Part shown: piece after piece, positions 11,470 to 22,184 of the stretch
How positions within the stretch are numbered: the first letter of the stretch is position 1
Layout: each line of letters starts with the position of its first letter
DNA from: Steroidobacteraceae bacterium
GTDB lineage: Bacteria > Pseudomonadota > Gammaproteobacteria > Steroidobacterales > Steroidobacteraceae
Assembly: GCA_016844605.1 (NCBI GenBank)
Contig: JAENJD010000001.1
Location: 1 to 62,060, forward strand
Direction: 5' to 3'
Length of the DNA stretch: 62,060 bases
Program-made: the position numbers and the translations under genes
Notes under the pieces: model-generated
What the model was told of the DNA's origin: nothing
Seen by the model: the letters and a program-made list of their open reading frames with translations, nothing else
Databases searched by the model: none

Positions 11470-12107
11470 GAAACCGCCTCGCTGCTTTCCTGATCCTCAG
11501 CACCGGGATTGCGCCGGCGCTTGCCGCACCCACGGCTGACGCTACTGCCGCCATGCGCGTCAATGGCTTCCTCGGGCAGCTGACCAGTCTGCGTGCCGAA
11601 TTTCGCCAAACCGTGACTGACGCGCGCGGCCGCGTGCTGGAACGCGCCGAGGGCACGATGGCGCTCGCGCGTCCCGGCCGGTTTCGCTGGGACTATCGCG
11701 TGCCCGAGCAGCTAATTGTTTCCGACGGCGTGACTGTGTGGCTTTACGACGTCGAACTGGAGCAGGTCACGGTGCGTGCCGCCGGCGAGGCGCTGGCCGG
11801 CACGCCGGCGATGCTGCTTGCCGGCGATGCCAACTTGAATGGCGAATTCGAGATCACGCATGCTGGCCTTGAGGGCGGACTGGAATGGAGCCTGCTGACG
11901 CCGCGCCGCCCGGATTCGGACTTCCGCGACCTGCGACTGGGTTTTGAGGGCACGGAATTGCGACGCATGACTCTGCATGATCGCCTCGGCCAGACGACCG
12001 AGCTTGAATTGCTGAACATCGTGCGCAACCCGCACATCGACGAACATCTTTTCTCTTTTAAGCCGCCGCCCGGCGTCGATGTCGTGGGCCGCGCGCCGGC
12101 AGACTGA
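11466..12107 (+). CDS. lolA: Outer-membrane lipoprotein carrier LolA
   Basis: Periplasmic chaperone that carries lipoproteins from LolCDE to the outer membrane. The 213 residues comprise a signal peptide ([15 protein letters not shown]) followed by the LolA fold, with the pattern [38 protein letters not shown] and [14 protein letters not shown]. It overlaps the ftsK stop by 4 bp and is followed by the VanZ-like gene after 2 bp. The ftsK-lolA-rarA order is widely conserved in Gammaproteobacteria. Confidence 0.93.
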   Translation: MRNRLAAFLILSTGIAPALAAPTADATAAMRVNGFLGQLTSLRAEFRQTVTDARGRVLERAEGTMALARPGRFRWDYRVPEQLIVSDGVTVWLYDVELEQVTVRAAGEALAGTPAMLLAGDANLNGEFEITHAGLEGGLEWSLLTPRRPDSDFRDLRLGFEGTELRRMTLHDRLGQTTELELLNIVRNPHIDEHLFSFKPPPGVDVVGRAPAD

Positions 12108-12109
12108 AA

Positions 12110-12499
12110 TTGCTGGAACTCCGCTATCGCGGCATCTGGATCGCATTGGTCTGGCTGTTGGCCGCGCTCATCATCATCGCGAGCCTCGTGCCCAGCGGGG
12201 AGATCGGGGGTGCCGGCGGCCTCGACAAACTCGGTCATTTCGCCTCGTATTTCACGCTCACCTTGCTGTGCACCGGGATCGTGGCGAGGGCAACGGGCCC
12301 ATGGGTCATTGTGTCGGTGATCTTGCTGGGGCTCGCGCTGGAAGCGGCACAGGCGCTCTTGACGGAGACGCGGACCGCCGATTGGACGGATGCCCTCGCC
12401 AATACAACCGGCGTATTGACTGCCTGGTGGTTGGTTCGCGGGCGGATTGGCTGGGCCCTGGCAGCCGAAGCCTGGCTGGCAGGCCGTCGACAGCACTGA
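12110..12499 (+). CDS. VanZ-like family membrane protein
   Basis: A small 129-residue integral membrane protein with about four hydrophobic helices (IWIALVWLLAALIIIASLVP; YFTLTLLCTGIVA; VIVSVILLGLALEAAQALL; NTTGVLTAWWLV). The conserved VanZ features DKLGHFASYFTL, EAAQALL and DWTDALANTTGV are present. VanZ relatives have been linked to glycopeptide resistance, but most single copies have unknown roles. The start is TTG 2 bp after lolA, implying translational coupling in the ftsK-lolA-rarA operon. Confidence 0.8.
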   Translation: MLELRYRGIWIALVWLLAALIIIASLVPSGEIGGAGGLDKLGHFASYFTLTLLCTGIVARATGPWVIVSVILLGLALEAAQALLTETRTADWTDALANTTGVLTAWWLVRGRIGWALAAEAWLAGRRQH

Positions 12500-12531
12500 C
12501 GGCGCGCGTTAACGGCTAGAATCCGCGCAGC

Positions 12532-15142
<2,611 letters not shown>

Positions 15143-15162
15143 TCGGTCGTCCCGCCATCTGG

Positions 15163-15837
15163 TCAGTCGTCTCTCGCCGCGCCGAGCAGGTGCAGCAGAC
15201 TCGTAAACAGATTGAAAATGGTGACGTAAAGCGTCACGGTCGCGAGGATGTAATTCGTCTCGCCGCCATTCACGATCTCGCCGGTCTGGAACAGGATCAT
15301 TCCGGCCATCAGCAGCACGAACATGCCGGATACCGCGAGTGACAACGCAGGCATGTTGAAGAAAATCGCGCCGAGGCCCAGCAGGAAGGCGGTCAGGATC
15401 CCCACGATCAGGAAACCGCCCATGAATGTGAAGCGCCGGCCGGTCCTGACGACGTAAGCCGACAAACCCACGAATGTCACCGCGGTGATGCCAAAGGCAT
15501 TCATCACGACCGAATGGCCATTCGGGATGGCCTGAAGGTACATGCTGATGATCGGGCCCAGGGTGTAGCCCATGAAGCCGGTCAGGGCAAACACGAATGC
15601 GAGACCCATCGCGCTGTTGGCGGTCTTGTGGACGCCGTATAGAAGGCCGAAGTACCCGACCATGGTCAGCAGCAGGCCGGGGTGCGGCAGACCGAGGGCC
15701 ATCGCTGTTCCCGCCATCGCTGCGCTGAAAGCCAGGGTCGCTGCGAGCAACAGATAGGTGTTGCGCAGGACCTTGTTCGTGGCCAGCGCTGATTCGCGGA
15801 TTACTGACTGCTGCAGGACGATTGGGTTGCGTTGCAT
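15163..15837 (-). CDS. Bax inhibitor-1/YccA family membrane protein
   Basis: A 224-residue protein with seven hydrophobic helices and the BI-1/UPF0005 pattern (NKVLRNTYLLLAATLAFSAA, FVFALTGFMGYTLGPII, GIVNGGETNYILATVTLYV-like end). YccA in E. coli is an FtsH substrate and modulator, and relatives act as proton-sensitive ion leaks; the role here is inferred from family only. The start ATG at 15837 opens MQRNPIVLQQ. The gene is divergent from tRNA-Ser and convergent with serS. Confidence 0.88.
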   Translation of the reverse strand: MQRNPIVLQQSVIRESALATNKVLRNTYLLLAATLAFSAAMAGTAMALGLPHPGLLLTMVGYFGLLYGVHKTANSAMGLAFVFALTGFMGYTLGPIISMYLQAIPNGHSVVMNAFGITAVTFVGLSAYVVRTGRRFTFMGGFLIVGILTAFLLGLGAIFFNMPALSLAVSGMFVLLMAGMILFQTGEIVNGGETNYILATVTLYVTIFNLFTSLLHLLGAARDD

Positions 15838-15966
15838 CGCTTGAGCCTCCGGGCCGGAACTGAACTACTGAGACACAGTATAGCGAATCGGGTTCCACAA
15901 CCCGCCTGGCGTGACTTGCGGGCGACGGCGCCGCAGCCGACAATCCCCGCCGCACCGGAATCCACC

Positions 15967-16056
15967 GGAGAGGTGGCAGAGCGGTTGAATGCACCGGTCT
16001 TGAAAACCGGCAGCTCCTCACGGGGCTCGTGAGTTCGAATCTCACCCTCTCCGCCA
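15967..16056 (+). tRNA. tRNA-Ser (anticodon TGA)
   Basis: A 90-nt class II tRNA. The acceptor GGAGAGG pairs with CCTCTCC (16046-16052), the discriminator is G and CCA is encoded (16054-16056). The anticodon stem CCGGT/ACCGG encloses loop CTTGAAA with TGA at 16001-16003. A long variable arm follows, then GGTTCGAAT-type T arm (GAGTTCGAATCTC). Confidence 0.95.
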
Positions 16057-16060
16057 ATTT

Positions 16061-17491
16061 ATGAGCAAGAAAATAGACGCCGATTCGTCGAACCTCAGCA
16101 TGTCCGCCGAGGCGATGCAGGAACTTGCGCAACGCGCGACCGATCTGATCATCGACCGTATCGAGGGTCTGCGGGACGAGGCGCCCTGGCTTGGCGCATC
16201 GCGGGCTGAACTCGAGCCGTTGCGCGAACCGCCGCCGGAGCAGGGGCGAGACGCGCTGGCGGTCCTCGAGCGCGTCGTTCGCGACGTGCTGCCGCTCGCC
16301 GCGCGCGTGGATCATCCGCGCTTTTTCGCGTTTGTTCCGTCGGCACCGACCTGGCCAGGCGTGATCGCCGACTACCTTGCGACCGGATTCAATGTCTTCC
16401 AGGGCACCTGGCTCGGCTCCGCGGGCCCGAGCCAGATCGAGCTCGTTGTGATCGACTGGTTCCGGCAGTGGATTGGCTATCCGAATACCGGCGGTGGCTT
16501 GTTTACGTCGGGTGGATCGGCGGCGATCCTCGATGCACTGGTGGCCGCTCGCGAACATCACGGCGCACCCGCGCGCCCCGCGGTTTTCATGAGCGATCAG
16601 AGCCACAGTGCGCTCGAGCGCGCGGCCCGCATCATCGGCGTGAGACCCGATGGCATCTTCAAGATCGGCTCAGACGATCGTTTCAGGATGCGGATTGGCG
16701 AACTCGGCCGCGTCGTCACCGCGGCACGTGAGAGTGGCTACACGCCAATCGCCGTCTGCGCCAATGCCGGCACGACCAACACCGGTGCGATCGACCCGTT
16801 GCCTGAGATGGCCGCCTTTTGCGCACGCGAGAACATCTGGCTGCACGTGGATGCGGCATATGGCGGTTTCGCCATGCTCTGTGAGCGAGGGACGGCACTG
16901 CTGAATGGCATGCATCTGGCGGACTCCATCAGCCTGGATGCACACAAGTGGCTGTTCCAGCCATTCGAGGCGGGCTGCGTGATGGTCCGCGACGTGGCAA
17001 CACTGGAGCGCGCCTTCAGTATCCATCCGGAGTACTTGCAGGACACGCGTCTCGGCATGGAGCAGGTCAATTTCGCCGATCGCGGGCTGCAACTCACGCG
17101 CTCATTCCGCGCGCTCAAGGTCTGGATGTCGATCCAGACTTTCGGCATGGCCGCGTTCCGCCAGGCGATTGCGCGAGGCATGGAGCTTACCGATCGCGCC
17201 GGCGATTATGTCCGGAAATCGGAGAGTCTCGAACTCCTGAGCCCACCGTCGCTCGGCATACTCTGTTTTCGTGTACGACCACGGGGCTCGCAGTTGCCCG
17301 TTGGCAGGCTCGATGAAATCAACGAGCAGGTCCAGGCGGGCGTCATTGCGGCGGGCATTGCCATGCTGTCATCCACTCGGCTGCGCGGCGCTTACTCGCT
17401 CAGGCTCTGCATCATGTCCCACCAGACGACCTGGGACGACGTGCGGACCACGCTTGAGGCGATCGAGCAGCAGGGCCGCGTGCTCGTTTAG
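16061..17491 (+). CDS. PLP-dependent group II amino-acid decarboxylase
   Basis: Resembles aromatic-L-amino-acid/glutamate decarboxylase-type fold-I enzymes. The 476 residues have the substrate-side ATFNVFQGTWLGSAGPSQIE-like region, the cofactor-stacking segment TSGGSAAILDAL near 147, WLHVDAAYGGFAMLCE near 260 (Asp to the pyridine nitrogen), and the Schiff-base lysine in SLDAHKWLFQPFEAG near 295. The amino-acid substrate cannot be told from sequence. The first ATG lies only 4 nt after the tRNA-Ser CCA end and has no ribosome-binding site. MSAEAMQE at 16100 is an alternative start, and transcription may run through the tRNA. The histidine-phosphatase gene follows after 20 bp. Confidence 0.88.
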   Translation: MSKKIDADSSNLSMSAEAMQELAQRATDLIIDRIEGLRDEAPWLGASRAELEPLREPPPEQGRDALAVLERVVRDVLPLAARVDHPRFFAFVPSAPTWPGVIADYLATGFNVFQGTWLGSAGPSQIELVVIDWFRQWIGYPNTGGGLFTSGGSAAILDALVAAREHHGAPARPAVFMSDQSHSALERAARIIGVRPDGIFKIGSDDRFRMRIGELGRVVTAARESGYTPIAVCANAGTTNTGAIDPLPEMAAFCARENIWLHVDAAYGGFAMLCERGTALLNGMHLADSISLDAHKWLFQPFEAGCVMVRDVATLERAFSIHPEYLQDTRLGMEQVNFADRGLQLTRSFRALKVWMSIQTFGMAAFRQAIARGMELTDRAGDYVRKSESLELLSPPSLGILCFRVRPRGSQLPVGRLDEINEQVQAGVIAAGIAMLSSTRLRGAYSLRLCIMSHQTTWDDVRTTLEAIEQQGRVLV

Positions 17492-17511
17492 GCCGGAGTA
17501 TCATCGGTCGC

Positions 17512-18072
17512 ATGCACAAGGAATTCGCGAATCTGCGGCGGCGCCCCCTGTTTGCACCGGTCTGGCTGGCTGCGCTCGGCGCGGCCCTGGTCATTGCGCT
17601 CGCCATCTGGATTTTTGCCTCCGCATCAACCACCACGATCCTCGTGATGCGACACGCCGAAAAGGCGACGCTGCCGGCCGAGGACCCGCCGTTATCAATG
17701 GCTGGTGAGGGCCGGGCACAGGAGCTCGCGCATGTCCTGGGCGAAGCGCCGGCGGAATTCCGTATCCAGGGCATCTTCGTCAGCGAGTTTCGACGCACAC
17801 AGGAGACGGTGCGGCCGCTGGCGAACCGGCTGGGCGTCCCCGTCATCGTCGTCCCCGCCGCGGACATTGCACTGGTTGCCGATCGCGCGCGCAACGAGTA
17901 TCGAGGCGGCCACGTGCTGATCGTGGGGCATTCCAATACCGTGCCGGAAATCGTCGAGAGGCTGTCCGGCCACAAAATGCCGGCCATGGCGGAGACCGAA
18001 TACGGAATTGTCTACGTTATTTCGCTGCCGCGCTTCAGCCGCGCCTCGGTCACGCGCCTCGACTTTCCCTAG
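17512..18072 (+). CDS. Membrane-anchored histidine phosphatase (SixA/phosphoglycerate-mutase type)
   Basis: A 186-residue protein with one N-terminal membrane segment (WLAALGAALVIALAIWIF, about 18-35), then a histidine-phosphatase domain. The phosphohistidine motif MRHAEKA is near residue 46, and the second catalytic His lies in VLIVGHSNTVPEIVERL near 140. The compact size and RHAEK motif resemble SixA-like members, but the anchor would place the domain outside the cytoplasm, so the target is unknown. The gene follows the decarboxylase closely and converges with the peroxiredoxin gene, overlapping its 3' end by 23 bp. Confidence 0.82.
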   Translation: MHKEFANLRRRPLFAPVWLAALGAALVIALAIWIFASASTTTILVMRHAEKATLPAEDPPLSMAGEGRAQELAHVLGEAPAEFRIQGIFVSEFRRTQETVRPLANRLGVPVIVVPAADIALVADRARNEYRGGHVLIVGHSNTVPEIVERLSGHKMPAMAETEYGIVYVISLPRFSRASVTRLDFP

Positions 18073-18514
18073 CGGCAATCGCCCGCTCGACGAATTCCTG
18101 GTGACGGCTGATGCGGAGATCAGCGAGCACGGCATCGATGATCTGACGTTGCGGGTCGAGCAGGAATGTCGCGCGCCGAACGCCGATGCCAAACGGCCCG
18201 TCGACGTCGAATGCCTTGATCGCGATCTTCTCGACGTCGGACAGCAGCGTGAAGGGCAGGGCATGCTGGTCCCTGAACCGGTGGTGGCTGTCCGGAGGCT
18301 GCGGGCTGACGCCAACGACCCGTAACCCGGCTGACAGGATCTGGGTGTGCAGGTCGCGCAGGTCGCAGGCTTCCTTCGTGCAGCCTGGCGTGAAATCAGC
18401 CGGGTAGAAATAGAGGATCAGTGCCTGGCCATTCAGCAGCCGGGAGAGTCGTTGCTCCTGGCCGTCCTGGTCGGGCAATGCAAAGTCAGGGGCCCGTTCA
18501 CCGATCGCCAGCAT
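18050..18514 (-). CDS. bcp: Thioredoxin-dependent peroxiredoxin, BCP/PrxQ type
   Basis: Reduces peroxides using thioredoxin. The 154 residues carry the peroxidatic Cys in YPADFTPGCTKEACDLRD (near residue 45) and the second Cys five positions later, the arrangement of atypical 2-Cys BCP. The downstream VVGVSPQPPDSHHRFRD and LPFTLLSDVEK fit the family. trxB, the electron source for its thioredoxin partner, is in the window but not adjacent. The 3' end overlaps the convergent histidine-phosphatase gene. Confidence 0.93.
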   Translation of the reverse strand: MLAIGERAPDFALPDQDGQEQRLSRLLNGQALILYFYPADFTPGCTKEACDLRDLHTQILSAGLRVVGVSPQPPDSHHRFRDQHALPFTLLSDVEKIAIKAFDVDGPFGIGVRRATFLLDPQRQIIDAVLADLRISRHQEFVERAIAARESRGA

Positions 18515-18525
18515 GTCAGTAACCC

Positions 18526-18996
18526 TCAGCCATGAGATTCGGGGCCGCGAAACACGGACTCCATGACTGCGTAGTTTGAGTGATGCATGCCAAGGCGCGC
18601 ATAGACCTCCTGGGCCCGCTCATTGCCGCGATCCACATACAGGCGTATGCCGCAGATGCGCGAATCGGCATGCGCCAGTTCTTGCAAGTGGCCGAACAGG
18701 GACCTGAATGCGCCCGAGCCGCGGTGGTCGGGCAGCACATAAACCGACTGGATCCAGAGGAACACGCCATTACGCCAGTCGCTCCACTCGTAGGTCGTCA
18801 TCAGCTGCCCGACCGGCTGGCCATCGACTTCCGCGAGGTAATAGCGGCCGAGTGCCGGATCATCGAAGACGGCCCGGATACCTGGCTCCAACAGCACCGG
18901 ATCCAGCACCTGACCCTCCGTTTCCTGCGCCAGCGCCGTGTTGGCGATCGCGATGAACCGGAGATCGGCAAGCGTTGCGTCGCGGATCCTCATCAT
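18526..18996 (-). CDS. GNAT-family N-acetyltransferase
   Basis: A 156-residue acetyl-CoA-dependent acetyltransferase of the GCN5 superfamily. It shows MRIRDATLADLRFIA at the start, the core strand YYLAEVDGQPVGQLM, SVYVLPDHRGSGAFRSLF (motif A, RGSG acetyl-CoA loop) near residue 93, and LYVDRGNERAQEVYARLGM near 122. The substrate is unknown. The open frame extends upstream into the antisense of tRNA-Ala, so the ATG pair at 18996/18993 is the believable start. It is 11 bp from bcp and the two are likely co-transcribed. Confidence 0.87.
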   Translation of the reverse strand: MMRIRDATLADLRFIAIANTALAQETEGQVLDPVLLEPGIRAVFDDPALGRYYLAEVDGQPVGQLMTTYEWSDWRNGVFLWIQSVYVLPDHRGSGAFRSLFGHLQELAHADSRICGIRLYVDRGNERAQEVYARLGMHHSNYAVMESVFRGPESHG

Positions 18997-19050
18997 TGAA
19001 GCAACGTTACATGATGCGCCCACGGGAGTCTCCGGCACCGGCCAGTTTGC

Positions 19051-19079
19051 TTGCTGCTGGGGCACCGGGTCATTACAAT
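19051..19079 (+). promoter_or_regulatory. Predicted promoter of tRNA-Ala
   Basis: TTGCTG (19051-19056) and TACAAT (19074-19079) are spaced by 17 bp. The start site near 19086 lies 9 nt before the mature tRNA 5' end. Confidence 0.55.
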
Positions 19080-19094
19080 CCCGGCCCTCGTCAT

Positions 19095-19170
19095 GGGGCG
19101 GTAGCTCAGCTGGGAGAGCGCTGCGTTCGCAATGCAGAGGTCGAGGGTTCGATCCCCTTCCGCTCCACCA
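19095..19170 (+). tRNA. tRNA-Ala (anticodon CGC)
   Basis: A 76-nt cloverleaf. The acceptor GGGGCGG pairs with CCGCTCC, the discriminator is A and CCA is encoded. The anticodon stem CTGCG/TGCAG-type encloses loop TTCGCAA with CGC at 19128-19130. The T arm is GAGGGTTCGATCCCCTT. Confidence 0.95.
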
Positions 19171-19271
19171 CATTTCTCCGATTGACAGGCACGTAGACGC
19201 GTCCTAGCTTGAGGGCCACGCGTCGCGTTCCGCGACGCTGGGGTGGCGTCAGAAATATCGGGAGATGGCAG

Positions 19272-19676
19272 ATGGCAACGAGAAAGAAGGCGAGAAAGGC
19301 GGCTCGGCGCAGCACGACACGCAGCAAGCGTCGCCCGGCTGCGCGCAGGAAGAGCGCCCGCAAGAGCGCGACAACGCGCAAGACAGTCAGCAAGGTTGCG
19401 CGCAGGGCCGCGAGCACCGCACGCAAGACCGTCCGTAAGGCAACGGCGGCAACCCGCAAGACGGTGAAGTCAGCCAAGCGCCAGGCACGGTCGGCGATCA
19501 AGAGCACGGCAAAGACAGTGCGTGCGGCGACCCGCAAGGTCGAAAAAGTCGCAACCCAGGCGGTGACCAGCGCGGCCGCGACGGTCGAGCGGGCAACTAC
19601 TGCGGTTGAGGCATCCGTGTCCGCGCCAAGGCAGGTTGAGCCCGCGCACGCCATGGCGGCGGCACCGATCGTCTAG
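19272..19676 (+). CDS. Histone H1-like / AlgP-like Lys-Ala-Arg-rich protein
   Basis: 134 residues dominated by Lys, Arg, Ala, Thr and Ser, with imperfect repeats of the form ARKTVRKATAATRKTVK. The composition matches bacterial H1-like proteins (AlgP, HctB type), which bind DNA non-specifically through a disordered basic tail. The last 35 residues lose the basic repeats (VTSAAATVERATTAVEAS). The ATG at 19272 (MATRKKARKAARR) has GGGAGA about 6 nt upstream; a TTG start 21 codons earlier is less likely. It sits alone between tRNA-Ala and tRNA-Arg. Low-complexity sequence makes orthology uncertain. Confidence 0.8.
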   Translation: MATRKKARKAARRSTTRSKRRPAARRKSARKSATTRKTVSKVARRAASTARKTVRKATAATRKTVKSAKRQARSAIKSTAKTVRAATRKVEKVATQAVTSAAATVERATTAVEASVSAPRQVEPAHAMAAAPIV

Positions 19677-19751
19677 GCGAGGGCCGGCACCCAGAGATGC
19701 CGCAGGATCGGTCCTGTTTGACCGGTCCTCGGGTAACATTGCGCCGGTTTC

Positions 19752-19827
19752 GCCCCGGTAGCTCAGTGGATAGAGCGGCCGCCTCCTAAGCGGCAGGTCG
19801 TCGGTTCGACTCCGGCCCGGGGCGCCA
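19752..19827 (+). tRNA. tRNA-Arg (anticodon CCT)
   Basis: The acceptor GCCCCGG pairs with CCGGGGC (19817-19823), with discriminator G and CCA encoded. The anticodon stem GCCGC/GCGGC has loop CTCCTAA with CCT at 19785-19787. Its 3' 39 nt are repeated in degenerate form at 22783-22821, the pattern left by integration into a tRNA 3' end. Confidence 0.95.
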
Positions 19828-19837
19828 ACCGCTGAAT

Positions 19838-19876
19838 GGCATCGGTGAATGCCCCGGCCCCTATACTTGGCCGGGG
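19838..19876 (+). promoter_or_regulatory. Inverted repeats and -10-like element before the cyclase gene
   Basis: Two inverted repeats lie between tRNA-Arg and the cyclase start. GGCAT-N6-ATGCC spans 19838-19853. CCCCGGCC (19852-19859) pairs with GGCCGGGG (19869-19876). A TATACT element (19862-19867) lies in the loop of the second repeat. This could be an operator or an RNA hairpin just upstream of the ATG at 19890. No convincing -35 is seen. Confidence 0.35.
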
Positions 19877-19889
19877 AGCGCACTGCGCC

Positions 19890-22163
19890 ATGGTCAGGGA
19901 CAGCCGAAAAATCGCCGCCATCCTGGCGGCTGATGTCGTCGAATACAGCCGGCTGATGGGCGCCGATGAGGAGGGCACGCTCGCCACTCTGAGGAGCCGC
20001 CGCGCCATATTCGATGAGCTGGTCAAGGAATTCGACGGCATCGAATTCGGCAGCGTCGGTGACAGCCTCATGGCGGAGTTCCCGAGCGCCGTGAACGCGG
20101 TCCGCTGTGCACTGGCGATCCAACAGCGCATTGAGGGCGATAACGCATTACTGCCAGCGGCGCGGCGCATGCAATTGCGCATTGGCGTGAATCTCGGCGA
20201 TGTGATCAAGGAGAGTGGCGCCGCCTTCGGCGACACCGTCAACGTCGCCGCACGATTGCAGTCGCTTGCGAGGCCGGGTGGCGTGCTGATTTCCGGGCCG
20301 GTTTACGACCAGGTCATTCGCAAGGTCCCAGCACGGTTCATTGGCGCGGGCGCACGCCAGGTCAAGAATATCACTGAGCCCGTCAGGACGTTCGAGGTGC
20401 TGCCCGTCGCGCCCCCCGGACTTGCCGGCCGGATCGCGGGAATTTTCGCGCGCATCGCCTCGCGGCGTGTGCTTCGCACGGCGGCGGGCATTCTTGCGCT
20501 GGTTGTCGCCGTCGTGCTGGGCCTTTTCTGGGGCGAGTTCTTTGGCTCAGACACCGGCCAGCGCCGTGGCGACCTGTTGGTGGCGCAGCAGGATCCGGCA
20601 CCAAACTCCATCGCGGTACTGCGGTTCGTGAATCTCGGGTCTCCGACAGACGATTACCGCAGCATCGGACTATCGCTCGAGTTGTTGAATCTGTTGACTC
20701 GGCTGCGCGAATTGCATGTCTCCTCGCAGGTCTCAAGTTTTGCGCCTCAACGCGATGCGGCGCAGATCCGGCAGCGGCTTGCTGTGCGCTATTTCGTGGA
20801 AGGCAGCTATCAACAGACCGGAGACGGGCTCACGGTGGAGGCGCAACTCGTCGATACCGAAACCGGGTACCGGTTGTGGTCCGAGTCGATCAGTGGCGGC
20901 AGAGAAGCGCTTGTTGAGGTGCCTGCCGCCATTGCGCGACGGATCGTCAAGTCCCTCGATGTCGAACTGTCCAAGGAATCCCTGCAGCAACTCGAATCTG
21001 CGCCGACGAACAACGCGGAGGCGCTCGATAATTATCTGCACGGCAGCGAGTGGCTGCGGGCGCCGACGGACGCCGCCACGCTGGCGTCGGCAGAGAAGGC
21101 GTTCCTTGAAGCAGTCAAATTGGACCCGACCTTTGCGATGCCTTACGGCGGCCTTTGCCGCGTTCACCTGATCCGCTACCAGCGTGGTCACGACGTCGAG
21201 GAATTCAGCGCCGCCGAGGCGAACTGCCAGCACACGCTATCCCTGAACGAAGTACAGGCCGATCCCTATAAGGTGCTGGGTGAGCTGTATCTTGCGTCGG
21301 GTCGCCTCGACGATGCCGAGTTGCAGTACGGCATTGCGCAGCGATTGTCGTCGCGCGATGCGGAGGCAGTGATTGGCCTGGCCGACGTGGCGGTTAAACG
21401 CGGCCGCGCGATTGATGCCGAGCGCGATTATCGGCGGGCAGTCGCCCTCGAACCAAGCTACTGGCGGACCTACGCTTCGCTCGGCCGCTTTCTGTTCGGA
21501 CAAGCCCGATTCAGTGAAGCGGCAGTGGCCTACGGACGGCTCACGGAGCTCGATCCAAAGCACCACGACGCCTGGAGCGGTCTCGGCTCGGCGCGTTACA
21601 TGGATGGCGATTTCGACGGTGCGCTGGTCGCCTGGAAGAACGCCCTTGCCCTGGGACCCGGTGCGCTCGAGTACTCAAACGTCGGAACCGCGTACTTCTT
21701 TCTCGGTCGCCTGGCGGAATCCACGGGTATGTACGAACGGGCCGTGGATCTCGAGCCCAAGGACCATCGCTACTGGGGGCATCTCGGCGATGCGCGCGAA
21801 TTGCTGGCGCAGCCCGAAGCGGCGAAGGCCGCCTACGAAAAGGCGGCAGACCTCGCCCGGCAGAACCTCAGCGTCAACGCCGACGACATCGAGACCCGCG
21901 TGCAGCTCGCCGGCTACGATGCCCGGCTCGGACGGAAGGACCTGGCGCGGGATGCGCTTGATGAAACGCTGGGTTTGATCCCCGAGGACCCGTATCTTTA
22001 CTATGATGCGGCCGTTGCGTATACCCGCCTGCGCATGCCAGAAAAAGCGATTGATGCGCTGGTGGTTGCAGTCAAGGGGGGATATCCAAGCCGTCTCGTC
22101 ACAGCGGATCCGCAATTCGAATCGCTTCGCGCCCTGGAGCGTTTCTCCGAGATCGCCAGGTGA
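19890..22163 (+). CDS. Class III cyclase-homology domain protein with TolB-like and TPR modules
   Basis: 757-residue signalling protein. Residues 1-165 are a class III adenylate/guanylate cyclase homology domain: AAILAADVVEYSRLMG and GSVGDSLMAEF hold the two metal-binding Asp, GDTVNVAARLQSLA holds the transition-state Asn/Arg pair. The position usually occupied by the purine-specifying Lys (KTTGD-type motif) is Gly, so cAMP production is not assured. A single membrane helix follows (VLRTAAGILALVVAVVLGLF, about 202-221), then a TolB/FlgO-like segment (SIAVLRFVNLGSPTDD; YFVEGSYQQTGDGLTVEAQL) and seven or more TPR-like repeats to the end. Start MVRDSRKIAAIL at 19890 is chosen because the upstream 18 codons overlap the tRNA-proximal inverted repeats. 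A lipoprotein gene follows after 21 bp. Confidence 0.88.
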   Translation: MVRDSRKIAAILAADVVEYSRLMGADEEGTLATLRSRRAIFDELVKEFDGIEFGSVGDSLMAEFPSAVNAVRCALAIQQRIEGDNALLPAARRMQLRIGVNLGDVIKESGAAFGDTVNVAARLQSLARPGGVLISGPVYDQVIRKVPARFIGAGARQVKNITEPVRTFEVLPVAPPGLAGRIAGIFARIASRRVLRTAAGILALVVAVVLGLFWGEFFGSDTGQRRGDLLVAQQDPAPNSIAVLRFVNLGSPTDDYRSIGLSLELLNLLTRLRELHVSSQVSSFAPQRDAAQIRQRLAVRYFVEGSYQQTGDGLTVEAQLVDTETGYRLWSESISGGREALVEVPAAIARRIVKSLDVELSKESLQQLESAPTNNAEALDNYLHGSEWLRAPTDAATLASAEKAFLEAVKLDPTFAMPYGGLCRVHLIRYQRGHDVEEFSAAEANCQHTLSLNEVQADPYKVLGELYLASGRLDDAELQYGIAQRLSSRDAEAVIGLADVAVKRGRAIDAERDYRRAVALEPSYWRTYASLGRFLFGQARFSEAAVAYGRLTELDPKHHDAWSGLGSARYMDGDFDGALVAWKNALALGPGALEYSNVGTAYFFLGRLAESTGMYERAVDLEPKDHRYWGHLGDARELLAQPEAAKAAYEKAADLARQNLSVNADDIETRVQLAGYDARLGRKDLARDALDETLGLIPEDPYLYYDAAVAYTRLRMPEKAIDALVVAVKGGYPSRLVTADPQFESLRALERFSEIAR

Positions 22164-22184
22164 TTTCAAAGAGGGGGAAGAATC

